From NCBI RefSeq assembly GCF_900090045.1, contig NC_041788.1:2971501-3035500 (forward strand): DNA of 64,000 bases. The letters are read 5' to 3'. Below, piece after piece: positions 1-12,156 of the stretch (position 1 is the stretch's first letter; every line of letters begins with the position of its first letter). This DNA is from Plasmodium malariae. Lineage: Eukaryota; Apicomplexa; Aconoidasida; Haemosporida; Plasmodiidae. The position numbers and the translations under genes were made by a program. Under the pieces are notes generated by a model that saw nothing but the letters and a program-made list of their open reading frames with translations, was not told the DNA's origin and did not search any database.

Positions 1-1868
1 ATATACAGAAAGATGTATATATATATAGTGCTTGCTTCCCATGAGAATATCTTCAATTTTATTAGCATCTACGCGTTTGTGTTATATGCATGATCGTAAT
101 AACTGCGCATGTGTATATAGGTAAAAATGTAATATATTTATCTGTACAGAATTAATGTTTATATGTGAATATATGCGAAAACAATGCACATATTTGTATA
201 TAATATATATTAATATATTATTATATAAATATATATATATGAATATATTATATATATAAGTATACATATAATTATATTACAAATAAATATAAATACCATA
301 CATATAATATTATTTTTCTTTGTACAAAAAACTAATTTATACTATTTCTGTCAAATTGTTCTTCATTTTTCGGTACTTCTAAATGTTCAAAAAAATATAA
401 GCAAAAACAAAAGATAGAAAAAAAAAGCTATTATAAAGCGTTTTATTTTATATTTTTATTTTAGTAACTCCCTTAGCTTCTTTTTATATTATTTAGCCAA
501 AAAGGTGCTATGTGAATAACAATGTACACGTCGTATATGTATTTATGTTTGTGTATATACGTTTAAGTATATATGTATAAATTATGTATTTATACAGTTA
601 TTTTCGCGTTTCATGATATTTATTTCTCCAAAATTTATTTATATTTTGCCTTTTTCCCATACTTATATAAATATATATACATAGATAAAAATATATGCAT
701 ATATAAATATATTTACATATAGTACTATTTTTTCGAGCAATTTACTTTTCGATACATTTTACAAACATTTTAGTGGGCGAGAAAAAACTAAACTAATTAA
801 CGTAAAAAGTATATTTTAATAATGCCTTTTTTATATTTACATTTTTAACGAAATGTGTGGCTTATATGAATATTATTTTATATACCAGTGTATATATATA
901 TGCGTACGGGTACATACATGTATATATATTTATATATACATATACAGTTGACCTTTTTAACTTGCTTAATTGTTAACTTGCTATATTATGTACATTTACT
1001 CATTTTTATAATTTTCAATTTTTCGAAATTCTTTTTTCTTTTACTCCATATTTTGTTAACTTCGTATTTTAACTCCATAAATATTTTTTGTTTACCCAAT
1101 ATAAATATATATATTTTTTTTTTTAACTAACCATTCAGCAAACATATAGTTTTATTTTAAGTCTCATTTACATTTACGGTAGCTTTTTCTTTCATTTTTC
1201 ATTTTATAGTACCTTACTCCATTTTATTTTACTCCATATTATACCGTATTTTATTACATTTTCATTTTTTTTTTTTTTTTTTTTTTTGTATCCGTAGTGA
1301 TATTATTATTTATGTGAACGTAACATTAATTAGTAGTAGTATTTTTTTTTTTTTTATATATAGCGAATTAAATGTATTTTATAGAATTATTATTTTTCGA
1401 ATTTTTTTTGTATGGACAGTTGTAATAATTTTGCTGTATTTGCCATTTACATAGAACATTTGCTCGTTTTGTTATTATATCGCGAACAAGTGCAGGGGGT
1501 ACGCCTGTGTATATAACTCTATTGTAGTGTACCCACGGGGATGTGATACATTATTTATACATTGCACCATACAGAGCTATAACGCCTGGACATTTCTAAT
1601 ACTGTTTCATTTTTTATATAACTATAGCCCCATCTGTGTGCCTTTTCCTTTACTGATATATTAGAGTTTTCATCTTTTCCATTTTATTCCTTTTTGCTTG
1701 TTTTTTTTTTTTTATTTTTTTTATTTTTTTTAATTTTATTGCCACCTCCCGCTATAACTTCAGCACGCATTGGAATTAGCATCTTGGAGGAAACACAGAA
1801 ACATTTAGTGTGTCTGAGTTAGCATCGTAAAATAGTATGTGTCGTTGAAAAATAATTGAGTAATAAAT
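1..1868. other. Intergenic and 5' flank of the acyl-CoA synthetase gene
   Basis: AT-rich DNA with (TA)n runs and long poly-T tracts near 1264-1287 and 1700-1735. Short open frames here are low complexity (Ile/Tyr/Phe) and look like chance. A less AT-rich patch at about 1480-1600 lies a few hundred bases before the start codon and may belong to the 5' untranslated region. It holds a 6-bp inverted repeat (GGGTAC/GTACCC). No gene is supported. Confidence 0.6.
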
Positions 1869-4139
1869 ATGGATGTGGTAAGCTTCAAAAGGTATCTATA
1901 CAAATTTTTAGAAAATACAAATGAGTATACCCTCGATTTTGGAGAAAGCAATAATTTCAAATATTTTGAAGAAATAAAAGGAACTGGGAAAAAAAATTCT
2001 AGTAATATTTATAGACCATTTAATTATGAAATATGTGAAACGTTAGAAAAAACGAAAGGACTTTTTCAGATAGAAATGAAATCCAAATTTGAAGCATTTT
2101 GTTTTTTTTGTAAATATTATTATAACAATGATTATTTAGGAGAAAGAAAAAAAGAAATAAGAGGTAATGAAACAATATTAGGTGAATATGCATTTAAAAC
2201 ATATGGACAGGTAAAAAATGAAATAGAGGTTTTTGCTTCAGCTCTTTACCAATTTGAAAATATTGAACCCAATACATTCACAGATAATGGAAAATATAGT
2301 ATGTTAAAAATTTTAGGTATTTGGTCCAAAAATAGAATAGAATGGTTTACAACTGATATGGCTTGTTCAGCTATTGATTTTGTTACAGTTCCAATTTATG
2401 ATACTATGGGGATAAATTCAGTTAAATATATATTGGAGAGAACACAAATGAAAATATGTTGTATTGAAGCAGAAAAATTAGAATGTCTAATAAAATTAAA
2501 GGAGGAGTTAACAGATTTATATATTTTAATTATTTTTGATGAATGGAGTTTAAAAGAGGATATAAAACAGAGAGCCAATAAAGTAGGGTATAAGGTGTAT
2601 TTTTATAAAGATTTAATAGATAAGTATAAAAATAAAAATATAATACCTCAGTATGATCCTTATGATGATGCCTTTCATAGTACAGAGAAAGTTGGCAATG
2701 ATGCAGGGAAGCATAATGAAAAGAGAAATAAAAATGAAGAAGTTCAAACAAAAATGAGCAATAACAACAAAGATGATGAGAAAAATAATATCATGTTAAG
2801 GCAAAAATTAAAAAAAATGAAAAGGAGTATAACAGATGTTTGTTCCATAATTTTTACATCTGGATCTACTGGTACACCTAAAGGTGCTATGCTATCCCAC
2901 AATAATTTTATTTCATTTATGCAAAGTTATTTACTTGATGGAAATAGATTAGGTTTAATAAAACATGATGTCGTTCTTAGTTATTTACCTCTAGCACATG
3001 TATATGAACGATTTATAGAATTTGCTGTAGGAATTTTTGGAACAAAAATTGGGTATTTTTCAGGAAATATTAAAGAATTAGTTAGTGATATAAATGAGTT
3101 AAAGCCAACTTTTTTAATTACAGTCCCTAGAATATTACAAAAAATTCATGACAGTGTTATGGAGGGCTTAAGAAATAAATCTTTCATTTCTCGAGCTTTA
3201 GTAAAAACAGCTTTAAAAAATAAAAAAAATAATTATTTAAAAAATTCACAAAAATTTCATCATCCTTTATACGATTTGATATTACAACCAGTGAGGAATA
3301 AATTTGGAGGACGTATACGAACACAAGTTATGGGTTCTTCGTCCATGGATAAAGATAAACTAATAGATTTACAGATGATTTTTTCATCTCCTATAGCAGA
3401 AGGATGGGGTATGACAGAAGTAGGGATAGGTTTTTTACAACATCGTTATGATAGCACTAAAGGAACAATAGGAGGAATGTTTGCTAATGTGATTATGAAA
3501 GTTATAAAGGTACCTAACATGAAATATGATCCAAAGACGTACCCAAATAAAGGTGAACTATGTGTTAAGGGATCAAGTATTATGATAGGGTACTTTAGAG
3601 ATGAAGAATTAACCAAAAAGTCATTTGATGAAGATGGATTTTTTTTAACAGGAGATATTGTAGAAATTAATGAAAATAATGAATATGTAAGAATAATTGA
3701 TAGAGCAAAAAATATATTTAAATTAGCTCAAGGTGAATATATTGAACCAGAAAAATTAGAAAATATATATTCAAATAGTATTTATATAGAAAATATTTTT
3801 GTTCATGGTTATAGTTATGAAAATGAGTTAGTTTGTATTATAGTACCAAATGAAAACTTTGTTTGTGATTATGCTAAGAAGCATAATTTAATGAATTTAT
3901 CCTATGAAGAATTGCTAAAATGTGATACTATTAAAAAACTTATACATGATGAAATTATAAATATTTCAAAAACCTATAGTCTAAATGGTATTGAAAAAGT
4001 TAATCTATTCCACTTAACCCCAATCCCTTTTTCAGTAGAAAATAAGCAACTTACCCCAACTCATAAAATTATTAGAAGTGTTATCCTGGAGTATTATCAA
4101 GAAATTATTGACAATTTGTACAAAAGTAGGAACAAGTGA
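1869..4139 (+). CDS. ACS11: Acyl-CoA synthetase (long-chain fatty acid CoA ligase), ACS11-like
   Basis: A 756-residue intact single-exon member of the adenylate-forming (ANL) family. It should activate a fatty acid with ATP and load it on coenzyme A. Visible motifs are the P-loop signature TSGSTGTPKG at residues 330-339, SYLPLAHVYER soon after, GWGMTE at 512-517 (adenine/acyl-adenylate site), TGD around 594-596 binding the ribose, DRAK at 611-614 (hinge), and the fatty-acyl-CoA synthetase stretch LAQGEYIEPEKLE near 619-631. A Lys/Asn-rich insert of about 45 residues lies at 275-320, just before the P-loop, which is typical of Plasmodium. I see no signal peptide or clear membrane span. The next gene, PK2-like, is convergent. 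The ACS11 name rests on neighbourhood matching P. falciparum chromosome 12 from memory; the enzyme family itself is certain. Confidence 0.95.
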   Translation: MDVVSFKRYLYKFLENTNEYTLDFGESNNFKYFEEIKGTGKKNSSNIYRPFNYEICETLEKTKGLFQIEMKSKFEAFCFFCKYYYNNDYLGERKKEIRGNETILGEYAFKTYGQVKNEIEVFASALYQFENIEPNTFTDNGKYSMLKILGIWSKNRIEWFTTDMACSAIDFVTVPIYDTMGINSVKYILERTQMKICCIEAEKLECLIKLKEELTDLYILIIFDEWSLKEDIKQRANKVGYKVYFYKDLIDKYKNKNIIPQYDPYDDAFHSTEKVGNDAGKHNEKRNKNEEVQTKMSNNNKDDEKNNIMLRQKLKKMKRSITDVCSIIFTSGSTGTPKGAMLSHNNFISFMQSYLLDGNRLGLIKHDVVLSYLPLAHVYERFIEFAVGIFGTKIGYFSGNIKELVSDINELKPTFLITVPRILQKIHDSVMEGLRNKSFISRALVKTALKNKKNNYLKNSQKFHHPLYDLILQPVRNKFGGRIRTQVMGSSSMDKDKLIDLQMIFSSPIAEGWGMTEVGIGFLQHRYDSTKGTIGGMFANVIMKVIKVPNMKYDPKTYPNKGELCVKGSSIMIGYFRDEELTKKSFDEDGFFLTGDIVEINENNEYVRIIDRAKNIFKLAQGEYIEPEKLENIYSNSIYIENIFVHGYSYENELVCIIVPNENFVCDYAKKHNLMNLSYEELLKCDTIKKLIHDEIINISKTYSLNGIEKVNLFHLTPIPFSVENKQLTPTHKIIRSVILEYYQEIIDNLYKSRNK

Positions 4140-4186
4140 GTGACTCTCTACTCCCAGTCCACGTTTCTATTTTCTATTTTCAATTT

Positions 4187-4220
<34 letters not shown>

Positions 4221-4507
4221 TATTATTATTCGTATTTTATATATTTTAAATGTAAAGGAGTGTGAAAAAAAAAAAAAAAAAAAAAAAAAAGAAAAAATGC
4301 AATGCATGTACCAATCAAGTTGCTCTCTTTATGCCAGGAATTTTTGTACCTCCTCCTTACTTTAACGTGCACGTTTTAATGTTCTATATGGAGGGGGAGT
4401 GAAAACATACGCATTTATAAGTGTATGCATGTGTACATGTATATATATTTACGTATGAATATATATACGTGTGATCATATATGCATGTGAATATATATAT
4501 ACGCATG

Positions 4508-4538
<31 letters not shown>

Positions 4539-6554
4539 GTTTGTGTCCCTGGAGTTGTAGCTGTTGCTATGGACGATAATGCGAATCTCTTTTTTTATTT
4601 CGTTATGTTGTTATCTTTTTATTTTTCTTTTTTATATTTTGTATTGTTTATTTTGCATTTTTTTTATTTTGGATTTTGTTATTCAGCTATTATTTTTTTA
4701 TTTTGTATTTTTTTCTTTTCTTCATTCTGTTATAATCATCCCCACTTTTTAATATAATTGATAATGAAACATTTATGGTAGAGTCATTTTTGTGATATAA
4801 TTTAAGTCCATATTATTATTTTCCCATTTTATATTTTTAATTTTTTTTTTAAAATAATGTGTTCATAAATAGCTGTTTTCAGTTCACAAATGCACACATA
4901 GATATGTACTACATAGTCATGTATCCATATATGAATTCCCCATTTTTCTCTTTTCCCTTTTGCATGTATTTGTTAAATGCTGCACACATGAAAGAGTGTA
5001 CAATTGGTACCTACATTTTGTTCGAAGATGATTACCATATTTTCTTATTGGATTAAAGTGAAACAACTAAACCTGATACTAACACATAGAGCATATGCTT
5101 ATTTTAAAAATAATTATAAATATAATTATAAATACATTTATAAATATGTTTATTTATTATTATACCATACCAACTACCGATTTTCGTGTTTACGTATACA
5201 AGATTTAATCAAAAATTACTAAGGGTGGTAGTAATAGGGAATAATGAACAAGCAACAAACTCCCAAATGTAGCAGTAAATATAGCAGCAAATATAGCGGC
5301 AAATATAGCGCAAATATAGCGGCAAATATAGCAGCAAATATAGCGCAAATATAGCGGCAAATATAGCAGCAAATATAGCGGCAAATATAGCAGCAAATAT
5401 AGCGGCAAATATAGCAGCAAATATAGCGGCAAATATAGTGCAAAATTTAACAGCAATTTTGTTTGCCTCTTTTCTACTGAGAAAATTGCCACTACAGATA
5501 AAACTAAGACGCAAATGTGTAAAATGAAAAAAACTTGAAAGCACGTTACTACCTGTTAATATAAACTATATTCGCAAATATTAAAATTTGCTTCTTTTAA
5601 AATGGAACACAGAACATTTTTCGTTCATGGCTGCAAAATTTTAAAACTGTTCAACTACATTATAAATTATAATATTTTTGGTAAATTATAAAATGTTGTA
5701 TTCAATTTCTAAATTTTGTATTTTTAAATAACAAAGGTTTTTGAATTATATATAATTAAGTTAACAGGAGTAACAATAAATTGAATAAAAGATATTGTTA
5801 AATGAGGAAAAAAAAAAAAAAAAAAAAAAAAGATAAAGATAAAGATAAAGATAAAAATAAAAATAAAAATAAAAACAAATTTAATTACGTTAAATTTTTT
5901 TAAAAAATGTAGAAAATGCATACAACAATACACTTTTTTCTTTTTTTTTTTTGATTGTTCTTTCATTTTTTTTCATTGTCATGCTAGCCTCAACACTCTA
6001 TGAAGCTATACAATTTAAAAAGACAAATATGAGAAGTAATAATCAATAACACCAATATTAAATTATGTATTATTCAGTTAGATTATCACTCTTCTTTTGA
6101 TTAAAGCAACTACAGGTAAAAAAAAAAAAAAAAGAGGAGTTATATAAATATTATATATATTTATCTATCTACATATATATATATAAAATAATGTAACATA
6201 TAACATACGCGCTAAGATTATTTCATTCGGGTATATATTTTCAATTACAAATAATAAAATGTATTTTTATTTTTTTTTTTGCTTTCTTGTTTTACTTCAT
6301 TTTTGTCTATTTTTTTATTTTATTTTTATTTTAATGCTTTATTTAAAGAAAAATTCCACCGAAATGTGCACTTCTTCGATGAAATTTTAAATATTTATAA
6401 AATTGACAAAACGCTTGTATTATTTTTATAGATCATTTTAATTATATATGTAAATAAAAAAAATCAAAAAAACAATAACAAAACAAATGTACAGAAACAT
6501 GTATTAATAATATCTGATGGTATATTATAACTAATTTTATCTTCAGTAGTTTTG
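4140..6554. other. Convergent intergenic region after the acyl-CoA synthetase gene
   Basis: Non-coding AT-rich DNA with a poly-T run at about 4189-4219 and poly-A at 4267-4290, probably 3' untranslated and terminator-like sequence of the upstream gene. It also holds a 12-bp tandem array (5265-5453, listed separately) and a short GATAAA/AATAAA hexamer run at about 5832-5875. Hydrophobic open frames at 4564-4757 and 4859-5056 have no family resemblance and I do not call them. Confidence 0.6.
5265..5453. repeat. 12-bp tandem array, consensus AAATATAGCRGC
   Basis: About 15-16 head-to-tail copies, alternating mostly between AAATATAGCGGC and AAATATAGCAGC, so a 24-bp higher-order unit is visible. 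Three units (AAATATAGCGC twice, AAATATAGTGC once) are 11 bp long. Read on the + strand the unit encodes Asn-Ile-Ala-Ala or Lys-Tyr-Ser-Ser/Gly, but the 11-bp units shift the frame and bring stops, so it does not form one reading frame. Confidence 0.9.
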
Positions 6555-6852
6555 TTATTTAACTTCTTTACATGAGCTATTATTCGTTACTTCTCTAACA
6601 TGAATATTCGTATATTGAATGTGTATCACGATTTAGAAAAATACCAAAGTTGTTCATTTTGCTCTCTAATTTGTATATATAGATATGCATATAGTATATG
6701 CATATTATGCCGGGTTTTATAAAACTTATTAGGTCTTCTTTAAATACACAAACCAAATATTTATGCAAAAAACTCGCGAATACTTGTAAAAACTCATGTA
6801 CATGTTTACAGAGATATTTTAACTTCAACACAACTTTAAGTAATAGATCCAT
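6555..6852 (-). CDS. Possible small gene, unrecognised, possibly two exons
   Basis: An ATG at 6852 opens an 85-codon frame beginning MDLLLKVVLKLKYLCKHVHE and passing through the protein-like segment FKEDLISFIKP. The middle then becomes Ile/Tyr/His-rich like ordinary AT-rich spacer, before a second protein-like stretch MNNFGIFLNRDTHSIYEYSC. One splice model that keeps frame uses a donor after FKEDLI (GTTTTA, a weak donor) and an acceptor TTAG just before AGCAAAATG. Another open frame, ending at 6555, reads EVTNNSSCKEVK. I do not recognise a family. It could equally be chance open frame; only RNA evidence or conservation in related species would settle it. Confidence 0.22.
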
Positions 6853-7726
6853 GACGCAAATAATACAGTTGTAATATTATTAAAGACAAACATTTTTTTT
6901 TTTTTTTTTTTTGTGCAATAATATCAGCAATTTATTAGAAATATGTATGACGTAACGCAGACTAAATATACCAGTAAGTTTTTTCATTTCTACTTCTTTT
7001 AATATTTTTTTCATTTATTCTTTTCATTCACTTTTATTTACTTTTATGCTTTTTTTTTTTTTTTTTTTCATTCTGAAAAATCTAAAAAAAAAAAAAGAAA
7101 AAAAGAAAAAAAATATAATAATTTTTAGTGCATGTTAAAAAGTAGTTAACGTTTTGGCCAATCACACTGAGAATTATAGTACTGTACTTTTATTAATATA
7201 TGTATACGCCATTATATTTTTCCATTTCGTTAATTAGATATTCATTAGACATGTCACCCGCTACATTAGACGTATTTTTAATTTAAACTTCCTCTTAAGT
7301 AGTGTTAGTAATAAAGATACAAAAAAAAAAAAAAACGAAAATACAAAAAAGGAGAAAATTTCAACAAACGATTGTTATATGTACGTTTTGTACGTACTCG
7401 TATGTATGTATGTATATATATTCGTATGTATATACATGTACACATGTGTATATGTGAGAAAATCTTAATTGAACTAGTTACCTTTAAGATGATTGAAAAA
7501 AAATGCATACATATATATTCCTCCAAATATGTTGAATTACTAGACCCAATTATTATTTGCACATCTTTTCCTTTTCCTACTCCCTCGAAAATTTTAAAGA
7601 ATAAAAATTAATATGTTCTGGCAAATACATGCAATAAATATACAAACATATACATATGTGTGCATGTTGCACATCCATGTACATATGCAAGTTGCGCATC
7701 CTTCTGAACTCCTTATCCGAAGCTCC
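6853..7726. other. Intergenic, 3' flank of the PK2-like gene
   Basis: AT-rich DNA with homopolymer runs at about 6892-6912, 7050-7068 and 7320-7336. Open frames on either strand are short, Tyr/Ile-rich and unconvincing. The region lies downstream of the minus-strand kinase gene and probably contains its 3' untranslated region. Confidence 0.55.
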
Positions 7727-9244
7727 CTAAATTAATTCGTTGCTCTTTTTTTTATATTTCTTGTACGATATTAGCGATGACGAGCGGTTGGGGGAAGGGC
7801 ATCCCCCATGCAAAACTACCGTCTTGTACTCGTTCGAATTTGCAAGATAGGAATCATAGTCTTTTCTATTTAAAGAGATGGAGTCAATACTACTACTTTT
7901 ATCTTTAATTAAATTTTCTGAATATTTGTCATCAATTTTAAGCATAGTATCAAAATACTTTTTATAATCATCAAAATTATTTTTACTGCTGTTTTTACGT
8001 CCATCTGGATTAGTCACGTCCAAATTATTTTCAAGATTACAATTTTTACATTTTTTACACATTTCTTGCTCCGTTAATTTCTGAATAATACTTTCTTTAT
8101 TTTTGTATTCATTTACATTTGTAGTCATATGCATATCTGATATTTTCGGCAAAAACCAAGGGTGTCCTAAAGCTTGCATAGCTGTACATCTATCATCTGG
8201 ATTTTTACTACACATCCACAATATAATTTCTTTTACATTTTCTGACTTAGTTAGCCAATGTTTCGTATTAAAACTAATATGACATCTCATATTTTTTTTA
8301 AAAATTTCTTTCACATTATTACCTCTAAATGGCGGGTAACCACAGAGTATATTAAACAATATAACACCTAAACTGAATATGTCAACTTTAGTACCATACG
8401 ATGCATATTTTAATATTTCTGGGGCAACATAACCTGGAGAACCACATCTCATATTCATCGATGGACTATTCAAAAAAGAGGCTAACCCAAAATCTATAAT
8501 CTTTAATGAGCTAGGATCATTCACATTTTCAAGCATTAAATTTTCCATCTTTAAATCTCGATGTACGACACCATTAGAATGTAATGCTTCTAAAGCTATT
8601 AAAATTCTTTTAATTGCTTTTTTAGCTACTTGTTCTGTATAAGGACCGTTGTTATTTAGATATTCAAATAACTCACCACCTTTTAAATATTCTAATACAA
8701 GATATACAAATCCTTCTTGCTCATATGCTGATATTAATTTTATTATATATTTATGCATAACTTTTCTTAATACTTCTATTTCTGTATATACATTAGATTC
8801 CTTTACCTTTGATTTGTCTACTTCCTTAACAACTACTCTGTTACCATATAATATATTTGTACCAATGTACGCTGTGGAAAAACTTCCCTTCCCTATCTTT
8901 TTGTTTAAAACGTATACATTTTTAAAACCTAATATAGGGAAACCCAGCATATTGAAAAATTGACTCATTTCACTAAATTCATCTTTACTTCTACACTGAA
9001 ATTGATATTCCTCATTTGCTGTTATTATATGAATACATGGTCCTATCTCTGTTATGTTATTAATTATTCGACACCCTTTCAAAGGTACTGTAAATTCTGG
9101 ATTCTCCTGATATATATATGTCCAACATAATAAATAAGGATTCTTCTTCTCATCATATATTAAGGACACATGAGATGCAGCGCCTGTTGCTAAGGGAAAT
9201 TCTATTCTTTTCCCTTTAAATAATTGTTGATACCTTTTTTCCAT
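7727..9244 (-). CDS. PK2: PH-domain serine/threonine protein kinase, PK2-like
   Basis: A 505-residue intact single-exon kinase. Residues about 1-107 look like a PH domain, a lipid-binding fold, placed before the catalytic domain at 110-365. Kinase motifs are all present: glycine-rich loop GKGSFS at 118-123, ATP-anchoring Lys140, HRDLKMEN at 228-235 with catalytic Asp230, DFG at 251-253 and APE at 274-276. The sequence is CaMK-like (EYLKGGELFEYL, CGYPPFRG). The roughly 140-residue tail after HPWFLP is Lys/Asn/Ser-rich and could hold a calmodulin-binding or regulatory segment, which I cannot prove. P. falciparum PK2 is a CaMK-group kinase; a PH domain and a role in merozoite invasion have been reported for it. 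The symbol rests on domain order, length and neighbours. The small gene at 12.2-12.7 kb and the HD gene follow upstream on the same strand. Confidence 0.93.
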   Translation of the reverse strand: MEKRYQQLFKGKRIEFPLATGAASHVSLIYDEKKNPYLLCWTYIYQENPEFTVPLKGCRIINNITEIGPCIHIITANEEYQFQCRSKDEFSEMSQFFNMLGFPILGFKNVYVLNKKIGKGSFSTAYIGTNILYGNRVVVKEVDKSKVKESNVYTEIEVLRKVMHKYIIKLISAYEQEGFVYLVLEYLKGGELFEYLNNNGPYTEQVAKKAIKRILIALEALHSNGVVHRDLKMENLMLENVNDPSSLKIIDFGLASFLNSPSMNMRCGSPGYVAPEILKYASYGTKVDIFSLGVILFNILCGYPPFRGNNVKEIFKKNMRCHISFNTKHWLTKSENVKEIILWMCSKNPDDRCTAMQALGHPWFLPKISDMHMTTNVNEYKNKESIIQKLTEQEMCKKCKNCNLENNLDVTNPDGRKNSSKNNFDDYKKYFDTMLKIDDKYSENLIKDKSSSIDSISLNRKDYDSYLANSNEYKTVVLHGGCPSPNRSSSLISYKKYKKKSNELI

Positions 9245-9819
9245 AATTCAGTATGCGCAAATGTTTACTTTGCTGGTTTATCCTCTTGTTAGTTTGCTTG
9301 TCCTATTTCACTCTTTCTTTTGTGACTATGCCAAATAAATGTAATTGGAGGTAAAAAATTTTCACGTGTTATAGTTTGCCATAAAAACAAAAACATATGT
9401 AGAAAACAAGAATATTTAAGGCTCAAATTTAAAAAATGAACAAAAGAAAAAAAGAATAAAGAGAAAAGAAAAAAGGGGAAATATAAAGATCTTATCTTTG
9501 AATTTACGTTAAACCACAAAAAAAAAAAAAAAAAAAAAGATCAATCAAGGTAAGAATAAATATCAATAACAATGTCTATACCTGTACCCATCGATGTATG
9601 ACTATACATATATATATATATATATATGCGCACATATAAAAATATGTGTAATATATGCTCATTAAAATTTTTGCATATACAGAGTAAATTATGGACACAA
9701 TAAAAAAAAACAAGTTAATATTAAAAAATGAGGGAAATTACGTAAAAGTGGCAAGTGATGGAAGTGAAATGTTTACACATAAAGAACCATACACATATAC
9801 ATAGCGTATATACATAAAC

Positions 9820-9863
<44 letters not shown>

Positions 9864-10100
9864 ATGCACATATACACCTTCATATATTAATGAAAGACAA
9901 ATAGCATTCAAAAGTAGATTATTTGAATCATCACAAATACCACCAATGTATGTGTATGTGCATACTTATATGTGTATATATGTGGTAGGATAAAGGTTTA
10001 AAAACAAAAATAATAATAATATGGAGGCGGGTTATTCTTTTTAAATATTAATAAAACAATGTAGGTTCTTTAAAACAAGTAAGACTCCCTTATAAATTAA

Positions 10101-10131
<31 letters not shown>

Positions 10132-10143
10132 TACAAAAGGTTA

Positions 10144-10178
<35 letters not shown>

Positions 10179-12156
10179 TTATTTACATATATCTTTATAT
10201 ATATACGCATTATACACAAAGTCATTTTATAACATTCTATTATATTTGTAATGTGACGAAAACTTCTATGTCACTTTAGATTGTTTAGTTTTATAATTCT
10301 TTCATCTTGGTATAGTTAACAACCAATAAATTACAGTACTCTCATATTACTCATCTTTTAATTTATTTTTACGTTTGCCATATACTCCAAATTATTTGTA
10401 ATCTGATAGTAAATTTTCTCCAAAAGCAATATCTATTAATTTTTTTTTTTTTTCCTTCGATCATTCGCTTTATATTTTTTAAATTATGTGTGTACGTATG
10501 TATATATTTGAATATATGTGTGTACATGCTTATACAGGTGTACACTTGTGTACATGTTTGTGTATACACGTGTATATATGTATATATATATTTACATGCA
10601 TATGTATATGTATATGTATATGAATATAAATATGTATATGTATATGTGTATATATGTGTGTATATACATACATATAAACTAAGATAAGCACATATATAAA
10701 ACTGTTTACATAAAATGCTATTTACAAATCACCAAAAAATATATTTTCGTAAAGAACATTGAACTTTACAGGTTAATACACTTATATGGTAAAATTTTAT
10801 ATGCAGACATGCAATTTGAATTATGAATTAAAAATTAAAAAAAAAAAGGAAAATTCAATTGAAAATAAACGAACCTAAGCATTTTTATTGAAAGTAGTAA
10901 TATAGTAGAATCCTACATGTTACAAAAAAAAAAAAAAAAGGAAAAGGTAAAATAATGTGTAAGGTTAAAAAAAAGGAGTAAAAAATGTATTTTTTAGAAA
11001 ATTCGATTGTACAATATAAATTTGATAAATAACCAAATTAATGACATTAAAAGTAAAATAAATTTTTATACAAATATATATAGAGGGGGGAAAAATAAAA
11101 AATAAAAAAAAACTATACCAGAAAAAGGGAAGTAGCAAAAAATTATTAACGGACTTGTTAATAATTATTTTTTAAAGCTGTTGTTCATAAAAAAAAAAAA
11201 AAAAAAAAAAAAAAGCCTAACTTGTTCATTTAATTTCATATATAGAAATAAATAATTTCATATATATGATTTAATTAAAAAAAAAAAAAAAAAAAGCAAA
11301 AGAACAGAGTAGATTGAAAAAAAACAAATTAAGTTGTCAGAAAATTTTTGGTGTTTTTTTTTTTTTTTTTCCTGATTCTGTTGCTCCCTACTGAACAAAA
11401 TTTAATGGCAACAGTTACTGAAATTACTGTAAGTTTACGTTATTGGAAATTTAAAAATTATCGGTGTACCATTCAAAGTTTTTTCAGTTTGTAACAATAT
11501 TTATATATAATATATATATTAACTTTTTTTTTTTTGTTACAAAATTTTTAAGGTTCTTAACTGCTAAAAAAAAAAAAAATTTATATATATCAAAAAAAAG
11601 AGAGAAGGCAAAATACAATAAACTTTTTTCAAATGTTAGATAAAAGGATGAGTACTTAATTTCATATATATAAAGAATATAAATTAAAGTGCAAAAGAAA
11701 AAAAAAAAAAAATAGCGATTTATGAAACAAATATATTATTTCTTTATCATATAAAATTCTACAAATAAAAAGGTTTATTATTAAGTTCCAAATAGAATGA
11801 AATTTTAAAGAACACATAATAATATGCTACAACATAACCTGCGCACACATTACAGCTAACTTAACCTTTTTTTTTTTTTTTTTTTTTTCATTATGTTTTA
11901 TTATTGCATGTTCATAATTTTTTTTTTTTTTTTATAACATCCATATTAATGCATACACATGAACACGCACACAAAAAAAAAAAAAAAAAAAAACTGTAAT
12001 AAGAAAAAAGGAGAAATTTTATTTAAGCCTTTTTTTTTTTTTTTTACTATAAAAGGAAAAAATATAAAAAAAATACGGGTAAATTTACTAAAGGAACATG
12101 AATTAAAACAAACGTTTCAGCGAATATAAATTTAGTAAAATGATAGTTTATAATTC
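9245..12156. other. Long AT-rich intergenic region upstream of the PK2-like gene
   Basis: Contains (TA)n runs (about 9606-9626, 9829-9866, 10149-10173) and many poly-A/T tracts of 12-25 bases. TATG/TATA-type simple repeats around 10490-10680 produce spurious open frames rich in Tyr, Val and Cys on both strands. No gene is supported. The first kilobase is presumably the promoter and 5' leader of the kinase gene. Confidence 0.6.

Noticed and set aside
4564..4757. Two overlapping hydrophobic 62-codon + strand frames (one beginning MDDNANLFFYF)
   Set aside because: T-rich DNA encodes Phe/Leu/Ile in any frame; two frames are open over the same bases and no family resemblance or splice context is seen.
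5205..5544. Minus-strand open frames with AIFAAIFA or CYICRYIC repeats
   Set aside because: Shadows of the 12-bp AAATATAGCRGC array; open in several frames at once and with no flanking protein-like sequence on that strand.
10369..10687. Opposed open frames rich in Tyr, Val, Cys and His
   Set aside because: Produced by TATG/TGTATA simple repeats; typical of AT-rich Plasmodium spacer.
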